This document shows positions 18,449-26,545 of a stretch of 64,000 nt of DNA, piece by piece; position 1 is the first letter of the stretch; each line of letters starts with the position of its first letter. The notes under the pieces were generated by a model. That model had not been told where the DNA came from, searched no databases, and was given only the letters and a program-made list of their open reading frames with translations. This DNA is from JBEVJK01 sp963791325 (GTDB lineage: Bacteria; Pseudomonadota; Alphaproteobacteria; Rhizobiales; Rhizobiaceae). Where the stretch lies: positions 310,001 to 374,000 of the forward strand of contig CAWBRU010000021.1 in the NCBI GenBank assembly GCA_963791325.1, written 5' to 3'. Position numbers and translations under genes: made by a program.

Positions 18449-18473
18449 GGCGCCTTTCGGCGGTCACCCCATC

Positions 18474-20654
18474 ATGACCAGCCATGAAGGCTTGGTGCAG
18501 CTCGCACAGGCGGCCGACAGCGGGCCGATCGCCGTGGCCGGCCAGGACGTCGAGCGGGCAGCCAGCCTGCTGGCCGGCGAGAACTCGTTCCTGGTCTCGT
18601 TTCTGGTCGGCGCAGTCGTCATCCTGTTCTTCGCACGCAAGCGAATCATGGAGTTCACTTACCCGCCAAAGGGCGAAGCCTTCGATTTCACCAAGATGCT
18701 GACGATGGACACCATTGTCGGGCGCGACGTCTTTTTCAAGTCGTTCGTGTTCTATGTCGTGCTGCTCGAGATCATCTACATCTTTGTCTGCACGTCCAAG
18801 CCGTTGATCCTGTTGCTGACCAACAATCCCGGCCAGGCCGTGTTCGAAGGTGCTGCCTGGCCGCTGGGTGCGGCGCTGATCGTGGTGGGCTTGTTGCCGT
18901 CGACGCCGGCGATCGCGCAGCTCGAGCAGATGCTGCGCGGCCTGGCGCAGCGCGCGGCCAGCATTCCGGGCCAGTTCTTCGGCCGCGTGACTAAGCTGTC
19001 GCGCAGCGAGATCGAGGCTCTCGCCAATGACGCGCCCGACTACAAAGGCGACTTGCGGCGCTTCTGGAGGATCCACAACCTCCTGGTGGCGATGGGCACG
19101 TCGCGCGACCAGGCGGTTCAGATCGCCAGGCGCTGCGTGTCGGCCGAGGTTTTCGGCCAGTGGACGCTGGATGGCTCGTCGATCTGGAGCGAGGAGGAGT
19201 ACGACAAGTACAAGGATATCATCAGCGTCCTGAAGCCGAAGTCGGAGCTGTTGAAGAACGAAGTCGACCGCATGATCGTGCTGACGGAGCGGCTCGACAT
19301 CGTCAAGGAATGCCTGGCCAAGAACAAGGTCGAGGACGTGCGGGTGACTTGGCCGGTCGAGCTGCTCGATGCCGTCGAGCGTGATGCGGAGGCGGCGAGG
19401 CAGGCCATGCCGGAGGCGCCGACCTCGGAGGCGGAGATCCTTGCCGCCAACAAATACGAGGAAGTGCAGCGCGGCTGGCAGAAGATCGAGTACGACAGCT
19501 CGACGACCTCGAAGCGATTGTCGGCGCTGTTTTCGATTATCGCCGGCAACGACCGGGTGACGACTCAGTCGCTGCTCAATCAAGGTCAGCGTGCCAAGGA
19601 ACCGTCGCGTGCCAGGGCTGGACTCGCCAAGCCCGATCCGGTCTTGCGGCGGTTCATCGAGATCCTCGAAGATAGGACAGAGCAGGAGACGTGGAGCAAT
19701 TCCGCGATCATCAGCTGCCTCGTCGGCTTCATCATCTGCGTCGCGCTGATGGTCCCGTACTTCTACCTGGCAGATCTCGTGATTTCGCGATTCGAGGGCT
19801 ATAAGGGCGTCGCTTTCGTCGGCGAGATCGGCCGCGACGGCTTGACGCGTGCGGCCACGATCTTCGTCGGCTTCGCGCTCTGCTCGGTCGTGGCCCTATT
19901 CATGCGCTCGGTTCGCATCGAAGAAGGTGAGTGGCGCGGCTTCACCGGCTTCTCGACGTTTCCGTTTTCCGATTACTACGCCATCATTCTGTGGTGCAGT
20001 TTGGCCGCGTTCGTGCCCATCGTGGTCGTCTATGTCCTCAACAATTACAATTGGACGGGAGGCGGGGAGTCCACGCTGCTGAACAGCCTGGCGCCGAGGG
20101 AGATCGCCCAGGGGCTCGTGTTCAGGTATTTCCTCGGCTTCTCTTCCGTAGCCTTTGCCATCGGCACCTGCATCCTCGCCGATCTGTTCGATCGCGATGC
20201 AAGGACGGGCAAAGTCGAGAACCACTATGGCGTCTGCCTGCGCATCTTTCTCCTGATTGCCACGGTGCAGTTGATCTGTCTGGCCCTGGATGCCAACACC
20301 ACCGCCCATCCGGCATTTTTCCTGAGCAACTTCTTCGCGGTTTGCTTCTTTGCGCTGCCGGCCATTCTGTCGTTTTCGCGCAGCTATCGCTCGAATAGGC
20401 TCGGTCAGGTCAAAGTCGAACCGCCGGCCCAGGCTGCCAAGCCGATCGAATTCACTCGCCCCAGCCGTAGCAACGGGACGGAGGTCAAGGCGTCGGACGA
20501 AACCATCGCCGCCGCTCCCGCGGGCCGGTCGGAAGATCGCCCGCTTGATCCCGGAGGCGATCAGCTGGTGGGGGCAGACAAGCAGCCGGCGGTCGGGGAG
20601 AGCAACCGGCAGATCCGCTCTTCGGCCGACACGCTGGAGCCCGGCAGGGGGTAA
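18474..20654 (+). CDS. Nine-helix membrane protein with central soluble domain (MP1)
   Basis: A 726-residue membrane protein of unknown family. Three N-terminal hydrophobic segments (~38-55, 87-108, 127-143) precede a soluble block of ~265 residues that is charged and helical (e.g. SEIEALANDAPDYKGDLRRF, EEEYDKYKDIISVLKPKSEL). About six further helices follow between ~405 and 645, then a hydrophilic tail of ~80 residues. The arrangement (3 helices, soluble insert, 6 helices) is the same as in the 519-residue protein at 23121-24680, and the third helix region looks related (WPLGAALIVVGL here, YPLYIAAAFIGF there). It follows mini-peptide 1 by 25 bases and is followed by a cell-wall enzyme gene after 51 bases, so the three probably form one operon. 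No transporter or enzyme motif was seen. Confidence 0.75.
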   Translation: MTSHEGLVQLAQAADSGPIAVAGQDVERAASLLAGENSFLVSFLVGAVVILFFARKRIMEFTYPPKGEAFDFTKMLTMDTIVGRDVFFKSFVFYVVLLEIIYIFVCTSKPLILLLTNNPGQAVFEGAAWPLGAALIVVGLLPSTPAIAQLEQMLRGLAQRAASIPGQFFGRVTKLSRSEIEALANDAPDYKGDLRRFWRIHNLLVAMGTSRDQAVQIARRCVSAEVFGQWTLDGSSIWSEEEYDKYKDIISVLKPKSELLKNEVDRMIVLTERLDIVKECLAKNKVEDVRVTWPVELLDAVERDAEAARQAMPEAPTSEAEILAANKYEEVQRGWQKIEYDSSTTSKRLSALFSIIAGNDRVTTQSLLNQGQRAKEPSRARAGLAKPDPVLRRFIEILEDRTEQETWSNSAIISCLVGFIICVALMVPYFYLADLVISRFEGYKGVAFVGEIGRDGLTRAATIFVGFALCSVVALFMRSVRIEEGEWRGFTGFSTFPFSDYYAIILWCSLAAFVPIVVVYVLNNYNWTGGGESTLLNSLAPREIAQGLVFRYFLGFSSVAFAIGTCILADLFDRDARTGKVENHYGVCLRIFLLIATVQLICLALDANTTAHPAFFLSNFFAVCFFALPAILSFSRSYRSNRLGQVKVEPPAQAAKPIEFTRPSRSNGTEVKASDETIAAAPAGRSEDRPLDPGGDQLVGADKQPAVGESNRQIRSSADTLEPGRG

Positions 20655-20705
20655 GGGGCCGGCGCTCGACGTTCCCGGGGTCGGGGCCGAAGCGGGGGAG
20701 GCGGC

Positions 20706-22697
20706 ATGGCGAATTTCACTGTCAGCGAGCCGGTGGATGTACGGCCGGATCCCGATCCGAGTTCGCAGTCGGTCGGCACGATCAACCCCGGCGATCGCAT
20801 TCTTGTCCCGGTTCAGCTGGGCGACTGGTCGAAAATCACCGGTTCCGATCGTGACGGCAATGTTCGGACCGGGTGGATCGCGTCGCGGTTTGTCGTGGAG
20901 GTCGCCGGGCAAACCGTTCAGCTGCATCCCGAGCCCCTGTCCGAGCAGTTCGAGGTGGCGACGGGGGTGCTCGAGACGCTCGTCGAACTCGCGAACTGGC
21001 GCAAGGTGAGGGTGACGGCGGGCACCGATGTCCACACCGGATGGGTGGACACCACAACGCTCGACACCGAGGAGACGCAGCCGCCGCCGGAAGAGGTGAT
21101 CGTCGTCGACGACCGGCTGAGCCTGGGCGTCAATGAACCCTTCCGGGCGGCGCTGCTCAAGGCCGAGCAGCTGACGGGCATCGATGCCGCCGCGCTCGCC
21201 GCGCTGGTCGATGCCGAGGCGGCCAAGCTCGGCAGCGGCCCCAGCAAGGGCCAATGGGACCCGCAAAGCTTCAACGCCGGCTCCGGTGCGGCGGGGTTGA
21301 CCCAGTTCCTCAACAGCACATGGCTCGACCATGCGCGCAACGCGGCCACCCTGCTCAACAAGAGCGCGAAGGACAAAGGGTTCGTCACGCCGCTGGACGG
21401 CATCGTCGCCAGCCGGGAGGCCGACCTGCTGGCGCTTCGGTTCGACCCGGAGCTGGCGATCGTCTCGGCCGCCGAATACGGCACCGCGAACCTGCGCGCG
21501 CTCGAAGATGCAGGCCTGCTGCCGGACGGCATCGGCGACGACGAGAAGGCGCGCTACATGTATCTGGCGCACCACGAAGGCGCAGGCGGTGCCCGAGCCT
21601 TCCTGCGCGGCCAGAACGACAGCGACCTGTCCAAGTTCATCAGGCAGGTCGGGGCGCAGATGGCCGGCGAACTCACGCAACGGGCCCGCGGCGACGTGGC
21701 GCTGGCCTATCGCGACTGGCTGAACGGCTTCATCGACGAGCACATTCAGCCGATGAAATTCCGGCGAAGCGAACAACCGCTCGCCGCCGCCGCTCAGGAC
21801 GGCAGGGCCTTGAAATCGTTCGACAGCACTGTCATTCCGATCGGCAAGCTGGGCGGCCAGGCACGCCTTGTCGAGCAGGTCCAGCAGGCACTTGCCAAGC
21901 TCGGCTATCTCGATCCGCCGCCGGACGGCAGGTGGGGGACGGTCTCGAATTGGGGTCTGGAGCGGTTCTGCGGGATCAACGGGCTTTCCCTTTCGGCCGG
22001 CTTCACCCGCGACATCGCCACGGCACTGCTGCGCCCGAGCCATGGGCTGCCGGAGATCAAGGCCCGCGGCGACTGGTTCGACAAGGTGATCGCCTACATG
22101 AACCGGCACGGCTTCTGGATTTGCCGACATCCGGGGGCGGTCAACATCGTCTATCTGGAAGGCGTCGACCCGGACGGCACGGTGAATTCGGACAGGCCCA
22201 ATGTCTTCAACGATCTGCGTATGGCCTTCGTGATCGACGAAACGGGAACCCCGGTGATCAGCAGCTGGGAAGGGACGACCGAGCCGGGCATTTTCTGGAC
22301 GATGAACCCGATGAATCCCCGCGGTGCAGCGCGCATCGCCTTCGGGCAATACAAGGCCTGGGCGGTCGGCATTCATTTGAGGGGCAAGGCATCGGCCCAC
22401 GAGGCTTTGGTGCAGGTGGCCGAGGTGACCGTTCACCGCGACCTGAACAAGGATTTCAAGCGGCTCAACGACCGCGTGGAGACCGGACTGTTCGGCATCA
22501 ACCAGCATTGGGGCTACGACGCGCCGAAAGACGACCTCGGCAACACCAGCGCCGGCTGCCTGGTGGGCCGCACCAAGAAGGGCCACCGCGAGTTCATGGC
22601 CATGCTCAAGTCCGATCCGCGGTTCCTGGCCAGTCCGTCCTACAAATTCGTCGCCGCGGTGCTGCCGGGCGACGAGGTGCTTGGCGGCAACGCCTGA
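20706..22697 (+). CDS. Multidomain cell-wall enzyme: SH3 - lysozyme-like - PG-binding - Cys-hydrolase-like
   Basis: A 663-residue protein with four parts. Residues ~1-65 and ~66-120 are two bacterial SH3-like domains (DVRPDPDPSSQSVG, DRILVPVQLGDWSKI). Residues ~140-345 resemble a lytic transglycosylase/lysozyme fold: SGAAGLTQFLNSTW at 193-206 with Glu171 as a plausible acid. Residues ~385-445 are a peptidoglycan-binding type domain (VQQALAKLGYLDPPPDGRWG). The C-terminal ~200 residues carry His601 and TSAGC with Cys618, then GR, loosely like the H...SxGC...R site of YkuD L,D-transpeptidases, though the surrounding fold is not obviously YkuD. There is no signal peptide, so export would need lysis, a dedicated machine or an unseen signal. 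Similar modular proteins occur among phage lysins. Confidence 0.65.
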   Translation: MANFTVSEPVDVRPDPDPSSQSVGTINPGDRILVPVQLGDWSKITGSDRDGNVRTGWIASRFVVEVAGQTVQLHPEPLSEQFEVATGVLETLVELANWRKVRVTAGTDVHTGWVDTTTLDTEETQPPPEEVIVVDDRLSLGVNEPFRAALLKAEQLTGIDAAALAALVDAEAAKLGSGPSKGQWDPQSFNAGSGAAGLTQFLNSTWLDHARNAATLLNKSAKDKGFVTPLDGIVASREADLLALRFDPELAIVSAAEYGTANLRALEDAGLLPDGIGDDEKARYMYLAHHEGAGGARAFLRGQNDSDLSKFIRQVGAQMAGELTQRARGDVALAYRDWLNGFIDEHIQPMKFRRSEQPLAAAAQDGRALKSFDSTVIPIGKLGGQARLVEQVQQALAKLGYLDPPPDGRWGTVSNWGLERFCGINGLSLSAGFTRDIATALLRPSHGLPEIKARGDWFDKVIAYMNRHGFWICRHPGAVNIVYLEGVDPDGTVNSDRPNVFNDLRMAFVIDETGTPVISSWEGTTEPGIFWTMNPMNPRGAARIAFGQYKAWAVGIHLRGKASAHEALVQVAEVTVHRDLNKDFKRLNDRVETGLFGINQHWGYDAPKDDLGNTSAGCLVGRTKKGHREFMAMLKSDPRFLASPSYKFVAAVLPGDEVLGGNA

Positions 22698-22788
22698 TCG
22701 GTGGCTTCAGACAATCTCTGAGAAGTGGCTGCAGAGGCATGTGATGCAGCTCACAGACGCTCGCAACCTAAGGCAGTATCCTATCTCG

Positions 22789-22798
22789 CTAAGCTTAG
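22789..22798 (+). promoter_or_regulatory. CTAAGCTTAG palindrome upstream of mini-peptide 2
   Basis: A perfect 10-bp palindrome 68 bases before the ATG of the second mini-peptide gene. A one-mismatch version, CTAAGCTAAG, lies at 18271-18280, 43 bases before the first one. It may be a shared operator or -10 region; with two sites only, chance is not excluded. Confidence 0.3.
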
Positions 22799-22866
22799 GC
22801 GGTGAAGCCGGAGCAAAATAAGGGGCCGTCGCTTCGAACGAGGCGAGCGTCCCAAGGGAGGTAGAC

Positions 22867-22989
22867 ATGAAAGCGTCGGCAGCCTTTTTCATTCTTGCAA
22901 TTCTGTTTGCCGCCGTCGGTTCGGCGGCTGTGCTCGAGACCTCGGGCGATGCGTTCGCGCAGCAATGCCCGAATGGCAAATGCCCGTAG
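22867..22989 (+). CDS. Secreted mini-peptide 2 (signal peptide plus two-Cys tail)
   Basis: A 40-residue product with MK start, a hydrophobic core and an A-F-A signal-peptidase site, leaving a predicted 9-residue mature peptide QQCPNGKCP. As in mini-peptide 1, the mature part starts with Gln and has two cysteines, here four residues apart rather than six. A strong GGGAGG ribosome site lies five to ten bases before the ATG, which supports real translation. The next gene, a membrane protein related in layout to MP1, begins 131 bases downstream. No known family; the function is unknown. Confidence 0.65.
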   Translation: MKASAAFFILAILFAAVGSAAVLETSGDAFAQQCPNGKCP

Positions 22990-23120
22990 TCAGCTGCCTG
23001 CAGCAATTGCCGGAAGTCATGGAACCGGCTTTCCATCCGGCATTGCGGGGGAAAACGACTTGCAGCAGGACGTCGGTCTGAACGATCGGTCGTCTGCTCG
23101 AGTGGGGAAAGGTCAAACCG

Positions 23121-24680
23121 ATGTCAAGCCTTCTGCTTTCGACCGAGTTCTGGTTCGGAGCCGCCGTGCTCGGCGCATACCACTTCGCCAAGTTCAGCGA
23201 GCTGAGTTCACTCGACCCCGATGTTGCCGCCCGAAGCGCGCAGATCCCGAACCTGCGCGCCATCGATTTTGCCGGCAAGCTCGCTTATTGCAGCGCATTG
23301 GCCGCGTTTCTGGCGGTCACCTTCCTGACCTACCTCGTCCTGTGCAGCATCTCGCCAACCATCCTTCTCGGTTGGGCCCAGGTCTCCGGCGCGAAGCTTG
23401 ATACAGACCTTACGGAATTCATCGATTCCGTTCACTATCCGCTCTACATCGCAGCGGCATTCATCGGCTTTACGCAACCGGGCATCCCGGTGCTTTCCCA
23501 GATCGGCAATGCGCAGCGAAACGCCTTCCATGCCTGGATGGGCGTGCCGACCCGGGTGATGAACACCTCCGGCTGGTTCTCGAACCAGATCTTCACCCGC
23601 AGCCCGGGCGCCAAACAGCTGGCCAAAGAGATCCAGATGCTGCTGAGCGACGGCTGGATCCAGCGCATCGATGTCTATGCCGACGCCGATTTCTACCGCA
23701 GCTATATCGCCCGGCTGAAGCTCGACGACCAGGCCGAGCTGTTGGAGGGCACCCGTCGCGAATTGAAGCTGCTGACGCGTCAGCTGGTGGATGCCGCCTC
23801 GCTTGCCACGGTGCGCGAAAGCGGGATGACGGGTCTCTCACGCCTCGCCCGCGATCTGCAAGTCGACGTCATCCCGAACCCCGCCTGGCCAAAAGCATTT
23901 CTGGCAGGCGGCATGATGTTCCTGGTCGGAATGACTGTTCTATGGAACCTTATTCCGCTGTTCAACGGTCTGGCTGCCGCGCTGTTTCCGCCCGCCGCAG
24001 GACAAAGCTATGATTTCTGGCCGGACGATCTTTGGTTCTCTGGCCAGTATCTCATCGCTCAGGCTATGCCGATCTTTCTGACGACAGGAATTGCCTTGGG
24101 CATTTGGCTGAACGCTTCGGCTCGCCGGCAAAAGGGCATCTCCTATGAAGCGGGAATCAACTCCGCGATCGGCGCGATATTCTACCAATATGCATGGCTT
24201 TTTGCCCTGATCGTCATGGGAACCGTCGCCTTCGACATATTTCAGGCGTTCTTCGATCTTGGCGCCTATGCGAGCTCGGCGCAGAGCTTCTGGGAATTCG
24301 CCAAGTTGAACTTGCCCTTCTATCTTCTACATTCATTCATCTCGCTCGTCGTCTGCTTTGCCGTGCTGATGTTCATGGACGACGATCTGCGCAAGATGAG
24401 GTGGGGCAAGCCGATCACGGTGACGCTCACCGGCCTCGGAGTCGCGCTGGTCGCCGTCTTCTATGCGGCAACCCTCGTCCAATCCCGCTTTCACGTTGCC
24501 TTCGGGCCGAATGGGCTGGACCTGGCGGTGTTGATGGTGCTGGTCAATGTTTCAGGCGCATTGCTCGCTCTGGCCAGCGCGGCCATCTGCAAAGGTCAGG
24601 CGCAAATGTCGGCCGGATCGGCGCAGCCGGAACAGCTTCCGCCCGCCGCGCCGACGCTGGCGCCGCTGATCGAAGCTTAG
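23121..24680 (+). CDS. Nine-helix membrane protein (MP2), distant relative of MP1
   Basis: A 519-residue membrane protein of unknown family. Hydrophobic segments lie at roughly 4-22, 51-75, 110-125, then after a soluble block of ~130 residues (with YADADFYRSYIARLKLDDQ and the helical LLEGTRRELKLLTRQLVDAA) six more at about 258-282, 302-323, 343-370, 387-410, 418-440 and 455-478. The short C-terminal tail is rich in Pro and Ala. Topology and the third-helix sequence match MP1 (18474-20654), whose soluble domain is about twice as large. The gene follows mini-peptide 2 and its last base pairs overlap the convergent copD stop. No catalytic or ion-selectivity motif is visible. Confidence 0.75.
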   Translation: MSSLLLSTEFWFGAAVLGAYHFAKFSELSSLDPDVAARSAQIPNLRAIDFAGKLAYCSALAAFLAVTFLTYLVLCSISPTILLGWAQVSGAKLDTDLTEFIDSVHYPLYIAAAFIGFTQPGIPVLSQIGNAQRNAFHAWMGVPTRVMNTSGWFSNQIFTRSPGAKQLAKEIQMLLSDGWIQRIDVYADADFYRSYIARLKLDDQAELLEGTRRELKLLTRQLVDAASLATVRESGMTGLSRLARDLQVDVIPNPAWPKAFLAGGMMFLVGMTVLWNLIPLFNGLAAALFPPAAGQSYDFWPDDLWFSGQYLIAQAMPIFLTTGIALGIWLNASARRQKGISYEAGINSAIGAIFYQYAWLFALIVMGTVAFDIFQAFFDLGAYASSAQSFWEFAKLNLPFYLLHSFISLVVCFAVLMFMDDDLRKMRWGKPITVTLTGLGVALVAVFYAATLVQSRFHVAFGPNGLDLAVLMVLVNVSGALLALASAAICKGQAQMSAGSAQPEQLPPAAPTLAPLIEA

Positions 24681-25558
24681 TTCGGGTCGAGCAGGCCGAA
24701 CACCGATACCAGCAGAATGGCGGCCAGGCCGAGTGCCACCTCGGCCGCCGTGCCGCGCCGGATAGCGCCGAGGGCAGCCGGCCCGGTCGTTCCGATGCGG
24801 GGCACGAAACGGTAGCGGTTGACCGCGGCGATTGCGATCATCCCCAGCACCGCGGTGATCTTTGCTGCCAGCAGCGCCCGGTAAGGCGTGAGCCAGACTG
24901 CCGGCCAGCCCATGATGAGCGCGGCATTGACGATGCCGGAAAGCAGCGCCAGCGCGACGGCGATATATCCTGCCTGCGAGAAGCGGCGGAGCGCCGTGAT
25001 CGCCTCCAACCGCATCGGCGCCTTGCCGGCCTCCGCCAACACGATCGTCAGCGGCCAGAGCGCGCCGAACCAGGCGCCGGCTGCCAGCACGTGGACGACG
25101 TCGGTGAGCTGATGGGCAAATCCGAGCCACCCTTGCTGCATCACCGCATGGCCGGATGCCGCCAGGCTGACAAGCACCAGGCCCGCGGCGAGCGCCGTGG
25201 CTGGCGGGCGTCGGCCCTGAGGCGCCAGTTGGGCAAGCACCAACAGCACCGACGCGCCGACCTGCAGCAGCCAGGCCTCGCCGAGATTGGTGGCAACCAG
25301 CACGTCGCGGAGCGTTCCGCCGTCGATGGCGTCGCTCCAGCCGTCGCCGATCATTGCGGTCTGCAGCGGCAACGCCGCCAGCGCGGCGGCCGCGACGACC
25401 GCCACGGCAGCCACTCTGACGCCGGCGAGACGGCCGGCGACCATCCGCGACAAGGGTTGCGGGACCAGCACGCCGAGAAAGCCGAAACTGCCCCACAGCA
25501 GCATTGCGGCCGCATCATGCAAGAAGCGGCATAGAGCCATGGCAAGATCAGGCGTCAT
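24677..25558 (-). CDS. copD: Copper resistance protein CopD family
   Basis: A 293-residue inner-membrane protein with about eight transmembrane helices and the histidine-containing segments typical of CopD: ALCRFLHDAAAMLLWG near the N-terminus, SGHAVMQQGWLGFAHQLTDV and HVLAAGAWFGALWPL in the middle. CopD proteins work with periplasmic CopC to move copper into the cytoplasm or to cuproproteins. It is the last gene of the copper operon, 60 bases after copC, and its stop overlaps that of the convergent membrane protein gene by four bases. Confidence 0.85.
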   Translation of the reverse strand: MTPDLAMALCRFLHDAAAMLLWGSFGFLGVLVPQPLSRMVAGRLAGVRVAAVAVVAAAALAALPLQTAMIGDGWSDAIDGGTLRDVLVATNLGEAWLLQVGASVLLVLAQLAPQGRRPPATALAAGLVLVSLAASGHAVMQQGWLGFAHQLTDVVHVLAAGAWFGALWPLTIVLAEAGKAPMRLEAITALRRFSQAGYIAVALALLSGIVNAALIMGWPAVWLTPYRALLAAKITAVLGMIAIAAVNRYRFVPRIGTTGPAALGAIRRGTAAEVALGLAAILLVSVFGLLDPN

Positions 25559-25618
25559 TGCGGCTGCCGGTTTGCTGAACGTCGTTCGGAAGAGGAGTCG
25601 CCTCGCGCCTCCGTTCCC

Positions 25619-25987
25619 TCAGGGCGCGATCGTGAATTGGTAGTTGCCCTTGGTCTTGTGCCCGTCGCGGGAGAGCGCATGCCATTCGACCCGGTAGGTG
25701 CCGGGCGCGAGCGAAGCCGGGAGCGAGACCATGAAGGTCTTGTCGCCGTCCATCAGCATGGCGCCCTCGGTTTTGACCTCCTTCTTGTCCGGACCCAGGA
25801 CTTTAACGCCGGTGAACTTCGTTTGCAGCTCCTCGCTGAATTTCAGGTCGATCTCCGCGGGAGCAGTGTTGACGGTGGCATTGGCCGGCGGCTCGGCGGC
25901 GACGAGCTCGGCATGCGCAAAGGCGCTGCCGCAGAGCGCGGCGGATGACAGCGCCGCAAGCGCGGCAGCACGGATCAGCTTGATCAT
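25619..25987 (-). CDS. copC: Periplasmic copper-binding protein CopC
   Basis: A 122-residue secreted protein. A signal peptide (MIKLIRAAALAALSSAALCG, cleavage after S-A-F-A) leaves a mature N-terminus HAELVAAEPPAN, in which the leading His is the known Cu(II) ligand of CopC proteins; the C-terminal HALSRDGHKTKGNYQFTI carries further copper-site residues. The beta-barrel segments (IDLKFSEELQTKFTGVKV) are typical. I took ATG at 25987 because it gives a complete signal peptide; a longer frame upstream runs into unrelated sequence. It probably binds copper in the periplasm and hands it to CopD, encoded next. Confidence 0.9.
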   Translation of the reverse strand: MIKLIRAAALAALSSAALCGSAFAHAELVAAEPPANATVNTAPAEIDLKFSEELQTKFTGVKVLGPDKKEVKTEGAMLMDGDKTFMVSLPASLAPGTYRVEWHALSRDGHKTKGNYQFTIAP

Positions 25988-26036
25988 CGGTATCAATTCC
26001 CTTTGGTTCGGGCAGGTCCGTTCAGTCCCGAGCCGG

Positions 26037-26543
26037 TCACCCACGTGCCGGATCAGCGTCTCGCTGAACGAAGCTGCCATTGTTGCCGAATAGAGATCGG
26101 CTCGGGGCGGTTCTTTCCGAATGTGGTTCGGAAAAGAACGTCCGGGCAAGCGAGACCGCTCGGATCGGCGGCGGCCGTGGGGTTTGCCGGCAAAGCTCGT
26201 GCCTGACCACTGAAGCGAGCTGGCTCTGCCTCCCGGCGGGTGCGTCGGCCAACGCCGGGCGTGGCTCGTCACGACCGGCACTGCCCGGAACCAGGGCATC
26301 ATCCCGCAGCGTAGGGCAGCAGAGACATGCGGCCTGACATGCCCGGTCGCGATGGCCAGGGGGTCCCGGTCCCGGACGATGGTCGCGCGAGGCGCAGATC
26401 GTGTCGCCGAAGACATCCAGCCGGAGCGCCAGCGATGCCAACCATTCCGGCCAGGCTGCACCCACCAGCAGCGGCAACAGGAGAAGCAAGGCGGCGGACC
26501 GCAGCGCCGCGCCCGATCTCGGTCGCCGCCCGCGCAAGCTCAC
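26037..26543 (-). CDS. DUF2946-like secreted Cys-rich protein
   Basis: A 168-residue frame starting at GTG, two bases after the upstream gene's stop, so probably coupled. A hydrophobic N-terminal segment (LLLLLPLLVGAAWPEWL) is followed by a cysteine-rich part, DTICASRD and HRDRACQAACLCCPTL, like DUF2946 proteins that often accompany copC/copD and may bind copper. The last ~40 residues (from ARTFFSEPHSERT) are encoded by a palindromic element and look unlike the family, as if the natural stop had been lost. Family membership is moderately supported; a different small secreted metal protein is possible. Confidence 0.55.
   Translation of the reverse strand: MSLRGRRPRSGAALRSAALLLLLPLLVGAAWPEWLASLALRLDVFGDTICASRDHRPGPGPPGHRDRACQAACLCCPTLRDDALVPGSAGRDEPRPALADAPAGRQSQLASVVRHELCRQTPRPPPIRAVSLARTFFSEPHSERTAPSRSLFGNNGSFVQRDADPARG
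26110..26139. repeat. Palindrome inside the 3' end of the DUF2946-like gene
   Basis: GTTCTTTCCGAA (26110-26121) and TTCGGAAAAGAAC (26127-26139) form a 12-bp stem with one bulged A and a five-base loop. The TTTCCGAA/TTCGGAAA core resembles dispersed Rhizobiales intergenic palindromes. It lies 123 bases upstream of copC and could act as an mRNA processing or attenuation site. Confidence 0.5.
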
Positions 26544-26545
26544 GA

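Noticed and set aside
19896..22586. 896-codon open frame on the minus strand
   Set aside because: It lies opposite two plus-strand genes with clear domains and transmembrane helices. Its translation is Arg/Ala/Gly/Asp-rich without motifs, as expected from the complement of high-GC coding DNA.
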